A program made the position numbers and the translations under genes. Shown here piece by piece: positions 55,190 to 64,000 of a DNA stretch of 64,000 nt (positions are counted from its first letter, which is position 1; each line of letters starts with the position of its first letter). The notes under the pieces are model-generated. The model saw nothing but the letters and a program-made list of their open reading frames with translations, was not told where the DNA came from and ran no database searches. The DNA comes from JAWXTK01 sp044433645 (lineage in GTDB: Bacteria; Bacteroidota; Bacteroidia; Bacteroidales; Rikenellaceae). The stretch spans positions 1 to 64,000 of the forward strand of contig JAWXTK010000011.1 of NCBI GenBank assembly GCA_044433645.1, written 5' to 3'.

Positions 55190-57544
55190 ATGATGCACCT
55201 AAGGGCAATATATAAATACTTCATACTAAGTATATTAACAATGTTGATATGCTCATGTAGTGTTACGCGCCATTTAGGTGAAGGAGAATATTTGCTTACT
55301 AGAAACGTCATAAAATCAGACAAACAAACACCCAAAAGAGATAGAATTTCATCGTCAGAACTTGAAAAATATCTGCGCCAAGTTCCCAATAGGCGCATTT
55401 TGGGGATGAATATACCTATCTTTATTTATTCGCTCGCCGACCCTAAAAAAGACAATGGATTTAACAATTTTCTGCGTCGTATAGGCGAAGATCCAGTGAT
55501 TTTTGATTCACTGAGTGTTGAGCGTTCGGCTAGCAATCTTAAAACCTACATGAATGCCAGTGGTTACCTATCCTCAGAGGTTGATTACACAATAAGCAAA
55601 CGCAAGAAAAAGGCAAAAGTCACTTATTCTACAATTCAAAACAAGCCTTATAGGATAGGCACGATTAACTATGATTATCAGGATAAGCTTGTGCAAAGCA
55701 TGATAAGTCACGACTCCATTTCTAGCCTACTTCACACGGGCGATGTATTTGACACTAAGGTACTTGACGCTGAACGTCAACGCATAGCTCAACACCTAAA
55801 ACAAAACGGTTATTATGATTTTTCGGTGAACAATATAAGCTATCTAGCCGACTCGCTAGGGGGTAATAACACCATAAACATCACCCTTATAGTAAAACAA
55901 CAAATAGTTGGTTACACCGACCAGGGTACGCCAATTTATGAAAACAGCACTATCTCGCGTATTAACAATATTTATTTAACTCCTGATTATAACCCTACGA
56001 CAATAGTGAGTCAAGATATATCAAATGTAAGGCTAGATACTTTAGCCTACCGTGGCCTTAACATCATCTACAACAAGGATTTAAACGTAAGAAAGAATGT
56101 TCTACGAGATTTAGTAACTTTCTATCCCAACTCGATTTACAACAGCGATGCAGTCAATAAAACTTATAATAACATAACGCGCAACAACTATTTTAACAGT
56201 GCAAACATACTTTTTAGAAAAGACACCAGTGTAGTAACCTCATCGCTAACCTATATCGGAGCAGGGAGTGAGGGCGCAAATGCAGCCACTAAAGAGAGCT
56301 ATTTAAACTGCACCATTCTAGCCACACCAGCGCTTAGACAAAACTACAAAATAGAGCTAGAGGCCAGCGTAGCATCTAACTTTTATGCCCTAACAGCTAC
56401 GGTGGGTTACCAAAATAGAAATATTTTTAAAGGTATGGAAACCTTTGATTTTAGCGTGAGTGGTGGTTACGAATTTATGCGAAGTGAGGATGCAACACCC
56501 TCGTTTGAGGTTGGGGGCTCTACCTCTATTTCCTTCCCAAGATTTATTTTCCCTAAGATATATAACGCCGAGAATCTGCTAAATATGTCAACTAAGGTTG
56601 AGCTATCTATCAATCAGCAGCAGCGCCCTTACTATCACCGTATGCTCTCAAATGTGGCGTGGGGTTATTCTTGGACCAACAGTCGTTACAGCAGTTACAC
56701 GGTTCGACCAATAGATGTGAGTTTAATAAAGCTGAGTTATATAGACCAAGATTTTTGGGATGATTTAGAGAATCCTTACCTACAAAATAGTTACACATCT
56801 CAACTTGTTGCAGGTATATCAAGTTCTTATGTTTTCAATAACCAGAGCAAAAATATTAATGGTAATTCTATTTTATTGCGTGTGAATCTGGAGACTACGG
56901 GTAACTTAATTAGTGGCCTAAGTCATTTATTTTTCAAAAAGGCAGCAGGCGAAGATTACTACAATCTGTTCTCTATACGATTTGCGCAATATGCTAGAGC
57001 CGAGGTATCGTTTAGCAATAAAATAGTGCTGGGACAAAAAGTGAATTTAGTGTATAGAACCCTTGCTGGAGCAGGTTTATCTTATGGTAATTCAGAGTCT
57101 ATACCTTACGATAGGCTGTTTTACTGTGGAGGTAGCAACAGCATGCGTGGTTGGGTTGCTAGAACGCTTGGCCCTGGTAATGAAACAGTTACCGACTCCA
57201 CTTACCCTAACCAACTGGGTAATATGAAGTTAGAGGCCAATTTAGAACTTAGGTTTCCTGTGTGGGGCATACTTCACGGCGCTCTATTCTTTGATGTTGG
57301 AAATATATGGTTCTTAAAAGAGACTGACAGCACGCCCGAGGGAGTGTTTAAGTTTGATAGTTTTTACAAACAGTTAGGTTTCAACACAGGTTTGGGTGCT
57401 CGTTTAGACTTTGACTTCTTTATTTTAAGGCTTGACTGGGGTCTGAAGATTCACGATCCTAATCTTAGTTCGGGTTATCGTTGGATAGATCATTTCCATT
57501 TCGACAACACAAGTTTCAATTTTGGTGTTGGGTATCCTTTTTAG
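55190..57544 (+). CDS. tamL: TamL-like lipoprotein, BamA/TamA family outer membrane protein
   Basis: A 784-residue Omp85 protein with a lipoprotein signal (LTMLICSCSV, lipid Cys at about residue 22), which is the Bacteroidetes TamL variant of TamA. POTRA-like repeats occupy about 45-330 (LEKYLRQVPNRRILGMN, the 150-220 region and LTPDYNPTTIVSQ). The barrel follows, with FYCGGSNSMRGWVARTLGPG near residue 650 (the conserved RGW lid motif) and a C-terminal FGVGYPF ending in Phe. It inserts or assembles outer membrane proteins. TamL usually sits with tamB; none is seen here. Confidence 0.88.
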   Translation: MMHLRAIYKYFILSILTMLICSCSVTRHLGEGEYLLTRNVIKSDKQTPKRDRISSSELEKYLRQVPNRRILGMNIPIFIYSLADPKKDNGFNNFLRRIGEDPVIFDSLSVERSASNLKTYMNASGYLSSEVDYTISKRKKKAKVTYSTIQNKPYRIGTINYDYQDKLVQSMISHDSISSLLHTGDVFDTKVLDAERQRIAQHLKQNGYYDFSVNNISYLADSLGGNNTINITLIVKQQIVGYTDQGTPIYENSTISRINNIYLTPDYNPTTIVSQDISNVRLDTLAYRGLNIIYNKDLNVRKNVLRDLVTFYPNSIYNSDAVNKTYNNITRNNYFNSANILFRKDTSVVTSSLTYIGAGSEGANAATKESYLNCTILATPALRQNYKIELEASVASNFYALTATVGYQNRNIFKGMETFDFSVSGGYEFMRSEDATPSFEVGGSTSISFPRFIFPKIYNAENLLNMSTKVELSINQQQRPYYHRMLSNVAWGYSWTNSRYSSYTVRPIDVSLIKLSYIDQDFWDDLENPYLQNSYTSQLVAGISSSYVFNNQSKNINGNSILLRVNLETTGNLISGLSHLFFKKAAGEDYYNLFSIRFAQYARAEVSFSNKIVLGQKVNLVYRTLAGAGLSYGNSESIPYDRLFYCGGSNSMRGWVARTLGPGNETVTDSTYPNQLGNMKLEANLELRFPVWGILHGALFFDVGNIWFLKETDSTPEGVFKFDSFYKQLGFNTGLGARLDFDFFILRLDWGLKIHDPNLSSGYRWIDHFHFDNTSFNFGVGYPF

Positions 57545-57550
57545 TTGTTA

Positions 57551-57628
57551 GGGTTAGGGTCTTGAGGGACAGCAGAGACAGCAGGGTCTATCCCTAATGC
57601 CCCTGAATACCCATCAAGACCCTAACCC
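57551..57628. repeat. Large hairpin between convergent TamL and kelch genes
   Basis: The arms 57551-57568 and 57610-57628 pair over 18 positions (one mismatch and one extra base), loop about 41 nt. It may terminate both transcripts. It carries GGGTTAGGGTCTTGAGGG and lies in the same kind of location as the weaker repeat at 36205. Confidence 0.7.
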
Positions 57629-57657
57629 AAGAACATCATAATAGATTGAACAACAAC

Positions 57658-58653
57658 CTACTTTCCAAAGCGATAAACATCACCCGTATTACTACCTCCT
57701 TTTTTGTAACTTCCAGCAGCCCAATATATTGCGTCTTTATAAACTATAGCTGCTGAGCCATGCAGACCCCTAGGCATTTTCTCTAGCTGAGTCCACTCAC
57801 CAGTGAGAGTATTTAAACATTGAGTCTCATTATAGGCCATGGCAGCACTGCCCTCGCCACCAAAATAAATAATATTTTCACCCAACACAGCCACACCTCC
57901 AGCTGCCGTAGCAACAGGTAAATCATTAACCAAAGTCAACCATTTGCGCGTAGCAAAATTGTAAACATCTACCTGGGCGCACACAGCATCAAAGAAAGTT
58001 TTTTTGACTCCACCACGATGCACACTGCTATTTCTGCCACCTATACAATACAATTTCCCAGCGTGAACTATGGCCGCAAAATGGTCTCTAACATGAGGTG
58101 CTTTTGTAAGAGGGGCCCACTCCCCTGTTTTTGGGTCATAACAGCTGAAAATATTTGTCGTGCCACTCGTGTGCCCTAGCTCTATACCACAGGCTACATA
58201 AAATTTATCGTTGTAAACCACTGTGCCTGCCCCACCTCTCTGGTGCTCTTTAGGTATAGCGTGCGATTTAGTCCATTTGTCCTGTTCAGGGTTGTAGGTC
58301 CATACATTTTCTATGGGTTTTTCCACCGGATAACGACCATTCATAGCACACACAATGTAGATTTCATCGCCATAAGAGACGGCCTGAAAGTGGTTAAACT
58401 CAATAGGGGTTTTGCCCTTAGTACTCCACTCTGAGGTCTCGGGGTCAAACACATTAACCTCCATAATACCACGGCCACCAAGAAGATAAAACTTGCCCTT
58501 ATGCTCTACAAAAGCATTTTCGTGTCTTACTTGTGGCTCGCCCTGAGCCTTGATTTTTTGCCATGTATAATCCTTAGACTCAATGACTTGTTGCGAGTAA
58601 AGCTGAGTTAACATAGTCAAACTCAGCAGTAAAGAAAAAAATATTTTTTTCAT
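57658..58653 (-). CDS. Secreted kelch-repeat protein
   Basis: A 331-residue protein with a signal peptide (KKIFFSLLLSLTML, cleavage near YSQQ). At least five kelch repeats are visible, each with a GG doublet and Y/W pairs (FYLLGGRGIM, YIVCAMNGR, LYCIGGRNSS, IIYFGGEGS). A beta-propeller is expected. Some relatives are sialic acid mutarotases, but no specific residues prove this. It lies four nt after yqeY on the same strand. Confidence 0.85.
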   Translation of the reverse strand: MKKIFFSLLLSLTMLTQLYSQQVIESKDYTWQKIKAQGEPQVRHENAFVEHKGKFYLLGGRGIMEVNVFDPETSEWSTKGKTPIEFNHFQAVSYGDEIYIVCAMNGRYPVEKPIENVWTYNPEQDKWTKSHAIPKEHQRGGAGTVVYNDKFYVACGIELGHTSGTTNIFSCYDPKTGEWAPLTKAPHVRDHFAAIVHAGKLYCIGGRNSSVHRGGVKKTFFDAVCAQVDVYNFATRKWLTLVNDLPVATAAGGVAVLGENIIYFGGEGSAAMAYNETQCLNTLTGEWTQLEKMPRGLHGSAAIVYKDAIYWAAGSYKKGGSNTGDVYRFGK

Positions 58654-58657
58654 ATTT

Positions 58658-59107
58658 TTAAGCTAATAATTCTTTTACTTTCGCAGAAATTGCTCTACCG
58701 TCGGCCTTGCCAGCTAGGGCTTTGCTAGCCACACCCATCACCTTACCCATGTGAGAAGGCTCAGTTGCTCCAACTTGCGCTATGATAGCTTTAAGCTCGG
58801 CCTCAAGCTCTTGCTCAGATAATTGTTTAGGCATATAAACCTCCATAGCCGACACTTCCTCAAGCTCTTTTTGGGCTAGCTCCTCGCGATTTTGCTCTGA
58901 GTAGATAGCAGCACTTTCTTTGCGCTGTTTGATGAGTTTAGTAATTATCTTAATCACCTCATCATCAGATATCTCGCTTATGCCAGAAGTGGCTGTTTTA
59001 GCAAGTAAAATCGCTGCTTTAATAGCACGTAAAGACTCTAATCTAATTTTTTCTTTGGCTAACATTGCTGATTTAATGTCAGCATTAATTTGTAATTCTA
59101 GGCTCAT
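58658..59107 (-). CDS. yqeY: GatB/YqeY domain protein
   Basis: A 149-residue helical protein with LESLRAIKAAI, IITKLIKQRKESA, EVYMPKQLSEQE and the C-terminal GKVMGVASKALAGKADG. It resembles the tail domain of GatB and may assist tRNA-dependent amidation. It overlaps the ABC-F gene by four bases. Confidence 0.92.
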   Translation of the reverse strand: MSLELQINADIKSAMLAKEKIRLESLRAIKAAILLAKTATSGISEISDDEVIKIITKLIKQRKESAAIYSEQNREELAQKELEEVSAMEVYMPKQLSEQELEAELKAIIAQVGATEPSHMGKVMGVASKALAGKADGRAISAKVKELLA

Positions 59108-60741
59108 GATTTTCTTTCTATTTCTTTTAGGTTATCAATTTTTTTCTTTTCCAAAAACTCGTAAACTCCTCCAAGGTGCTCGATGACTTTTCCCTTAGAG
59201 AACTCATAAACTTTACTCACCAAACCGTCCAAAAAGTCCCTGTCGTGAGACACTACGATAAGCGTACCGTCAAACTGGGCAAGTGCTTGCTTTAACACAT
59301 CTTTGGTTTTCAAATCCAGGTGGTTGGTAGGCTCATCCAGGATAAGCAAGTTCACTGGCTCTAACAACAATTTTATCATAGCAAGGCGCGTGCGCTCACC
59401 ACCCGAAAGCACCTTAACATATTTGTCAATATCGTCTTTCCCAAACATAAATGCACCCAAAATATCACGTATTTTTGTTCTAATATCACCCACTGCAATA
59501 TCGTCTATGGTCTTGAAAACTGTGGTATCACCGTCCAACATAGAAGCCTGATTTTGAGCAAAATAGCCTATTTTAAGGTTATGTCCAAGCTGCATACTAC
59601 CCTCAAAGTCTATCTCCTGCATTATGGCCTTAACCATGGTAGATTTACCCTCGCCATTCTTGCCCACAAAAGCGATCTTATCACCTCGTTCGATTATCAT
59701 ATTGGCCTCGCTAAAGACCTTGTGCTCATCATAACTCTTAGCTAAATTCTCAGTCACCACGGGGTAAGCTCCCGAGCGTGGCGCAGGTGGAAATTTAAGA
59801 TTTAGCGCGCTAGTATCTATTTCATCGACTTCTACAAGCTCCATTTTTTCCAACATCCTAACCCTAGATTGCACCTGGTTAGTCTTAGAATAAGTACCCT
59901 TGAATCGCTCTATAAAATCCTTGTTATCTGCTATTATTTTTTGTTGATTTTCGTAAGCTGCTTGCTGTTGCACTCGCCTTTCAGCCCTGAGTTCCAAGTA
60001 CTTAGAGTAGTTAACTTTATAATCATAAATTCTACCCATAGTGATTTCTATGGTGCGCGTTGTAATATTATCAACAAAGGCCTTATCGTGAGAGATGACC
60101 ATTACAGAATTTGCACTATTTATAATAAAACTCTCCAACCACTCGATAGATTCAATATCAAGGTGGTTAGTCGGCTCATCAAGCAATAGCAAAGTTGGTT
60201 TTTGAAGTAGTATCTTCACAAGTTCTATCCTCATGCGCCACCCACCACTAAACTCCGTGGTCTGACGATGAAAATCCTCTCTTAAAAAACCAAGCCCTAG
60301 TAGTGCGCGCTCAACATCTTCCTGGTAATTTGTAAGGTCTATATCATAAAATTTTTCGGACAGAGTCGTGGCCTTTTCAATTATGGCCATATACTCGTCA
60401 CTTTCATAATCTGTGCGAGTTTCAAGCTGATGATTCAGCTCCTCTATCTCTTTTTCGGCATCGAATAAATGCTTAAATGCCTCGCAAGCCTCCTGGTAAA
60501 CCGTGCGCCCGTCATCCAACATCAAGTGCTGGGGCAAATAGCCAATTTTACCTGAGTCAGCGACAGATATTTTGCCCTTAGTGGGAGTTTTTTCGCCTGC
60601 AATGATTTTGAGCATAGTAGATTTACCTGCTCCGTTTTTGCCCATTAGTGCTATACGATCTTTGTCGTTAATAACAAATGAGATGTCTTTAAATAGGGCC
60701 GTGCCCCCAAATTCTACACTTATTCCTTCTACTGATACCAT
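59104..60741 (-). CDS. ABC-F family ATPase (ribosome-associated), short form
   Basis: A 545-residue protein with two ABC cassettes: Walker A LMGKNGAGKS near residue 32 and FVGKNGEGKS near 360, signatures SGGWRMR and LSGGERTRLA, and Walker B LLLLDEPTNHLD. It is a paralogue of the ABC-F protein at 26895-28841 but lacks its C-terminal coiled coil. It heads an abcF-yqeY-kelch unit. Confidence 0.9.
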   Translation of the reverse strand: MVSVEGISVEFGGTALFKDISFVINDKDRIALMGKNGAGKSTMLKIIAGEKTPTKGKISVADSGKIGYLPQHLMLDDGRTVYQEACEAFKHLFDAEKEIEELNHQLETRTDYESDEYMAIIEKATTLSEKFYDIDLTNYQEDVERALLGLGFLREDFHRQTTEFSGGWRMRIELVKILLQKPTLLLLDEPTNHLDIESIEWLESFIINSANSVMVISHDKAFVDNITTRTIEITMGRIYDYKVNYSKYLELRAERRVQQQAAYENQQKIIADNKDFIERFKGTYSKTNQVQSRVRMLEKMELVEVDEIDTSALNLKFPPAPRSGAYPVVTENLAKSYDEHKVFSEANMIIERGDKIAFVGKNGEGKSTMVKAIMQEIDFEGSMQLGHNLKIGYFAQNQASMLDGDTTVFKTIDDIAVGDIRTKIRDILGAFMFGKDDIDKYVKVLSGGERTRLAMIKLLLEPVNLLILDEPTNHLDLKTKDVLKQALAQFDGTLIVVSHDRDFLDGLVSKVYEFSKGKVIEHLGGVYEFLEKKKIDNLKEIERKS

Positions 60742-60769
60742 TTAAAAATTTATTATCTTCTTTAATGAG

Positions 60770-60777
60770 CAAAGATA
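60770..60777 (-). promoter_or_regulatory. -7 element of the abcF-yqeY-kelch unit
   Basis: TATCTTTG on the minus strand matches TAnnTTTG, 28 nt before the ABC-F start. The -33 region would fall in the end of the kinase gene. Confidence 0.55.
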
Positions 60778-60787
60778 ACAAATAAAA

Positions 60788-62230
60788 TTAAGAATTTTTA
60801 CAAAGCGAGAAAGTAAATTCTAAGCCGCCCTTAACGCGATTACTCACACTAATTTCGCCACCGTGCAGAACAACAGCGTTTTTAACTATCGAAAGCCCCA
60901 GTCCAGTGCCTCCGTCCTTGCGCGAGCGCCCTTTATCAACACGATAAAAACGCTCAAAGAGTTTATCCAAGTGCTCTTCACCTACGCCTATACCATTATC
61001 TGCAAAACTCATAACATAATGAGTTTCAGTCTCTTTTATAAGATTTATGAAGATATCTCGACCACCCGAATAGCTAGAAGCATTATAAGCTAAATTCCTA
61101 AAAATAGCACTCACCAGTGAGTAATCACCCTGCAAGCTCAGCCCCTCGGGCAACGCACAATTTACTCTCAAACGCTTGTCCTCACCTCTAGACTGCATTT
61201 CAGTTTTCACCTCCTCGATGATTTCGTCTATACTCACTTTCTCTTTTTTCACAAGTTCAGTGCTCTCGTCCATACGTGTTATTGTGGACACATCTTGCAA
61301 CAAATCCTGCAAACGACAAGCCTGCTTATAACAACTCTCTATAAAGCTACGGCGCTTATCTTCAGGTAGTTGAGGAGTATTAACCATGGCCTCCATATAA
61401 CCTAAAATCGCTGTTACGGGAGTTTTCAGCTCGTGATTAATATTATTAGTCAAGAGTTTTTTTATACGTATCTTTTCCTGCTGTTCGTGCAAAACTGTTT
61501 GATGCTCACGGTCTCTGTCGGCAGTAGTTTTTTGCAAAAGGGCGTAAAGTTGTATAATGTTTTGAGATATTTCGCCGAGTTCATCGTGCGAGAAGGTCTC
61601 ATTTATATCTATTTTTTCGCCACGCTCTGCCTTGCTTGCAAAATCATTTAGACGAGTGATATTCCTACTCAAACGGCGCGTGATAAAATAAGCAACAAGA
61701 GTAACTATTCCCGTGATAAATAACATAAACCACAAAAACACCATGTCAGCCGAAAGAATCTCGCGAAGTGACACAGTGTAAGGTAAGGCCGAACGAACTA
61801 TGAAATTATCACAATAAGTAGCTGAGTAAAAGTAAGTTGTATTTGTGGTAGAAGAAAATCTCTCTGTGCTATGCCCCTTACCATGCCTTAAAGCCTGCTG
61901 AATTTCAGGGCGAGTTAAGTGATTGCTAGTTACCGAGTCTACATGAGAGTCAAAGATTACGTTGCCCTCTTTTGAGATAAGAGAAATTCTGATATTTTGT
62001 AAATCCTTGCAGATATCCTCTATCCTCTCACCTTTCTCTAACCTATTGACAACCTGATAGTTAGCTCCTTGTAAGTCTTGATCTATGAGTTCAGCTTTGA
62101 ATGTACGCTCTCTGTTATATTGAAAAACAGTAAAACACGCTACGATTATCCACATAAACACAGCCATCAGCATAAACTGACGGTGGTGATATGAAATTCT
62201 AGTTTTTCTAAATAATTTACTCAAATCCAT
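60788..62230 (-). CDS. PhoR-like sensor histidine kinase
   Basis: A 480-residue kinase. A first helix (about 22-41) and a second (about 165-190) flank an extracytoplasmic sensor of about 120 residues; a HAMP-like segment follows. The phosphoacceptor His is in NNINHELKTPVTAILGY and the ATPase has FRNLAYNAS, FADNGIGVG and GTGLGLSIVK. ATG 62230 is chosen because it overlaps the regulator by 14 bases; upstream codons would extend far into that gene. The signal is unknown. Confidence 0.92.
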   Translation of the reverse strand: MDLSKLFRKTRISYHHRQFMLMAVFMWIIVACFTVFQYNRERTFKAELIDQDLQGANYQVVNRLEKGERIEDICKDLQNIRISLISKEGNVIFDSHVDSVTSNHLTRPEIQQALRHGKGHSTERFSSTTNTTYFYSATYCDNFIVRSALPYTVSLREILSADMVFLWFMLFITGIVTLVAYFITRRLSRNITRLNDFASKAERGEKIDINETFSHDELGEISQNIIQLYALLQKTTADRDREHQTVLHEQQEKIRIKKLLTNNINHELKTPVTAILGYMEAMVNTPQLPEDKRRSFIESCYKQACRLQDLLQDVSTITRMDESTELVKKEKVSIDEIIEEVKTEMQSRGEDKRLRVNCALPEGLSLQGDYSLVSAIFRNLAYNASSYSGGRDIFINLIKETETHYVMSFADNGIGVGEEHLDKLFERFYRVDKGRSRKDGGTGLGLSIVKNAVVLHGGEISVSNRVKGGLEFTFSLCKNS

Positions 62231-62894
62231 AACCGTAACCTCTGCGCGTAACAATATGATCGCCATAAGGTTTGATTTTCTGACGTAGGCGTGTGATGCA
62301 AACATCAATTGAACGGTCTAGGACAACAACTTGGTCGCTCCAAACTCTCTGCAAAATATCCTCACGCGAAAAAATCACGCCTCTGTGTGAAAGCAAAAGA
62401 GAAAGAAGTTCAAACTCATTTTTTGTAAGTTCTATTTTTTGCCCCTCTACCTTACAAGTTTTATTTGTTAAATTAATATGTAGCTCCTCAAAATCAAGCA
62501 CGCTATTTTGCTGAGTTTGTTTAGCACTACGTCTTAACACGCTTTTGACCCTAGCAATAACTTCGCGTGCCGAAAAGGGCTTAGAGATATAGTCATCTGC
62601 GCCTAAATTAAGTCCTGCGATAGTGTCGTCCTCTGTGTCTTTTGCTGTGCAAAAAATTATAGGAATATGCGCTGTCTGGGCATTAGCCTTAACTATTTGT
62701 GCCATTTTAAAGCCACTCATCTCGCCCATCATAACATCCAGCAAGATAAGAGAATAGCTCTCCAACGGCATTTTAAGTGCTTGCTCGGCGCTATAAGCTA
62801 CATCAACTTTATAACCCTCAACCTCAAGGTTAAATTGCAAGATTTCGCAAAGTGATTCTTCGTCATCAACAACTAGGATACTATAATTATTCAT
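62217..62894 (-). CDS. OmpR/PhoB-family response regulator
   Basis: A 225-residue regulator with receiver domain (Asp pair at VVDDEE, phosphoacceptor Asp in ILLDVMMGE, Lys in ISKPFS) and a C-terminal winged helix (LTKNEFELLSLLLSHRG, RSIDVCITRLRQKI). ATG 62894 is chosen because upstream in-frame codons run through a perfect promoter. It is the DNA-binding partner of the overlapping kinase. Confidence 0.94.
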   Translation of the reverse strand: MNNYSILVVDDEESLCEILQFNLEVEGYKVDVAYSAEQALKMPLESYSLILLDVMMGEMSGFKMAQIVKANAQTAHIPIIFCTAKDTEDDTIAGLNLGADDYISKPFSAREVIARVKSVLRRSAKQTQQNSVLDFEELHINLTNKTCKVEGQKIELTKNEFELLSLLLSHRGVIFSREDILQRVWSDQVVVLDRSIDVCITRLRQKIKPYGDHIVTRRGYGYGFE

Positions 62895-62913
62895 AAGTAT
62901 TAAATTAATGATA

Positions 62914-62944
62914 CAAAGGTACTTATTCAAAACTTGCAATCAAA
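62914..62944 (-). promoter_or_regulatory. Promoter of the OmpR/PhoR operon
   Basis: On the minus strand TTTG (62941-62944) is followed after 19 nt by TACCTTTG (62914-62921), 20 nt before the chosen start. Confidence 0.8.
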
Positions 62945-62979
62945 CCATAGGCTAATATTTTAACAGAATTGTAATAATT

Positions 62980-64000
62980 CTATTTCTTAATTCCAAGCGC
63001 TTGTTTTATGTATTTTGAAGCTTGCTCACCTTGCTGTTTACAACCCTCAGTTTTAAAGTGAACGTTGTTTGGCGATTGATTTTTAGGATTATTTTTTGTC
63101 AATGTGTATTGGTCATCAACGATAATACCTTCAAATTCTTTAACAACCTCAGCTGCCAAATCATTGTAAAGTTTATCATCTCCCATATCACGTCTTGGCT
63201 CACATTTATCTGGTATATAAGAAGTTGTAGCCCAAATAATTTTAGCCTGAGGATTAGTGTCTTTTATGTATTGGAAGATTTTTCTTAGGTTATCTTGATA
63301 CTCTTTAGGCTCCACATCACGTCTTTCTTGGCTTTTGTAATATTTCAAATCGTGAAGTCCGAAGTTAATGTGAACAGCATCCCATTTCACATTACTCAAC
63401 CATTTTGCCATTTTATTAAGACCAAAACCTGTATCGCTAGAGTTTTCAGGTATGCGATAAACGTTGGCTTTACCCTTCATAATATCTTGCACAAAAGGAG
63501 TGTAACCTATTGATATTGAAGTACCTACGATAAGTACATTAGGCAATTTTGGGTTATGAGCATTAAATGCAAAACCACGACGTTTAGTAAACCTGCCTGC
63601 TACTTTATTCCATTTTTCTTGGTCAGTGTAATAATCATCGTAAGCACTATTTGCTGCTGTTGCTGTCGCTGCTGGTGTAGCTTTTTTAGCAGGCAGATCT
63701 TTAACAACTACTACTGCTACATCGCTCACCGTAGCCGACTGTTTAGCAGTCACTTGCACACGCGAATAGCCTGATTCTGGAAGATCAATAACGTAGTGGC
63801 CATTTTGCAAGGCTACCGTACCACCACCTCTTAATACCTTAAATTGCAGAGTAACGTTTTCATCGCCCGTGTGTTTCACTTGAAGTGCCTTGACAAACAC
63901 ATCAGCTTCTAGTTCAACTTCTACAACTTCAAAAGAAGTGATTTTAAACTGTTTCTCTTGAGCCTTTGCAGTGAACATAGCGCCACAAAGAAAAGTTAGT
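62980..64000 (-). CDS. Secreted SGNH/GDSL-type hydrolase, 5' end cut by window edge
   Basis: The reading frame continues past 64000: bases above 63978 encode LTFLCGA upstream of the Met, part of a signal peptide that ends near AKAQ. The mature part has an N-terminal beta-rich domain (to about residue 95), then an SGNH esterase domain with the nucleophile region VGTSISIGYTP, the HINFGLHDLKYY block and a C-terminal NNVHF for the His. A role in removing acyl groups from glycans is plausible but not shown. Confidence 0.8.
   Translation of the reverse strand, partial: LTFLCGAMFTAKAQEKQFKITSFEVVEVELEADVFVKALQVKHTGDENVTLQFKVLRGGGTVALQNGHYVIDLPESGYSRVQVTAKQSATVSDVAVVVVKDLPAKKATPAATATAANSAYDDYYTDQEKWNKVAGRFTKRRGFAFNAHNPKLPNVLIVGTSISIGYTPFVQDIMKGKANVYRIPENSSDTGFGLNKMAKWLSNVKWDAVHINFGLHDLKYYKSQERRDVEPKEYQDNLRKIFQYIKDTNPQAKIIWATTSYIPDKCEPRRDMGDDKLYNDLAAEVVKEFEGIIVDDQYTLTKNNPKNQSPNNVHFKTEGCKQQGEQASKYIKQALGIKK

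Noticed and set aside
57551..57628. Telomere-like GGGTTAGGGT sequence
   Set aside because: Only one and a half units occur, inside a hairpin; no tandem array is present.

Overview
The window is about 64 kb of low-GC chromosome from an anaerobic member of the Bacteroidetes, most likely order Bacteroidales. The evidence is: exact -7 elements of the type TAnnTTTG upstream of many genes, several with a TTG/TTTG -33 element 19-20 bp away; an Rnf complex in the order B-C-D-G-E-A preceded by an RseC-like gene; pyruvate formate-lyase with its activase; a Ser-type (anaerobically matured) sulfatase; a B12-dependent ribonucleotide reductase; the rpmB-rpmG-DUF4295 trio; a DUF5723 protein; and a TamL-type lipoprotein. 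The genus cannot be fixed from the sequence. The window reads as mostly housekeeping chromosome: no insertion sequence, prophage, CRISPR array or plasmid gene was seen.

Layout. 1-0.5 kb: tRNA-Phe and the nadE promoter. 0.5-9.2 kb: NAD synthase, then the Rnf ferredoxin:NAD oxidoreductase operon, followed within 10 nt by an Omp85-like outer membrane protein. 9.3-15.2 kb: a YtxH/holin-like envelope pair, pflBA and ahpCF. 15.3-24.6 kb: GH36 alpha-galactosidase, mutS, mnmA, the rpsP-rimM pair, and argH with a YgjP-type metallopeptidase. 24.6-31.5 kb: an M20 deacylase, rlmB, an ABC-F ATPase, rpe, rmuC and tRNA-Arg; this stretch holds three of the four copies of an interspersed hairpin repeat. 31.5-36.2 kb: the yceD-rpmF-plsX-fabH lipid/ribosome operon on one strand, and an orphan gene plus miaB on the other. 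36.3-43.1 kb: two tandem esterases, rpmB-rpmG-DUF4295, DUF5723, a channel-like protein, a SRPBCC protein and a NarL-type two-component pair. 43.2-53.1 kb: nrdJ, folB, a PfkB kinase, sulfatase, PAP2 and ICMT-like membrane enzymes, lnt, a LysE exporter and cmk. 53.2-64 kb: a hydrolase, a small acidic protein, a nitroreductase, TamL, a kelch protein, yqeY, a second ABC-F protein, an OmpR/PhoR-type two-component pair and a 5'-truncated SGNH hydrolase.

How the genes fit together. NAD synthesis, Rnf, pyruvate formate-lyase and AhpCF describe an anaerobe that couples ferredoxin/NAD redox to an ion gradient and detoxifies peroxide. The secreted alpha-galactosidase, sulfatase, esterases, kelch protein and SGNH hydrolase describe a glycan degrader. 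PlsX/FabH, Lnt, TamL, PAP2 and the Omp85-like protein serve the envelope.

The most unusual signal is a family of about 110-135 bp structured repeats (24652, 26026, 31049, 38770) present in both orientations. It has at least four stem positions where sequence differences between copies preserve pairing. Three of the four copies start 2-18 nt after the stop codon of a gene read from the same strand. Other points worth a second look are an NAD synthase with Gly where the glutaminase nucleophile Cys should be, a tRNA-Arg whose 3' acceptor strand lies inside a long palindrome and carries a mismatch, and a channel-like protein with a non-canonical selectivity filter.
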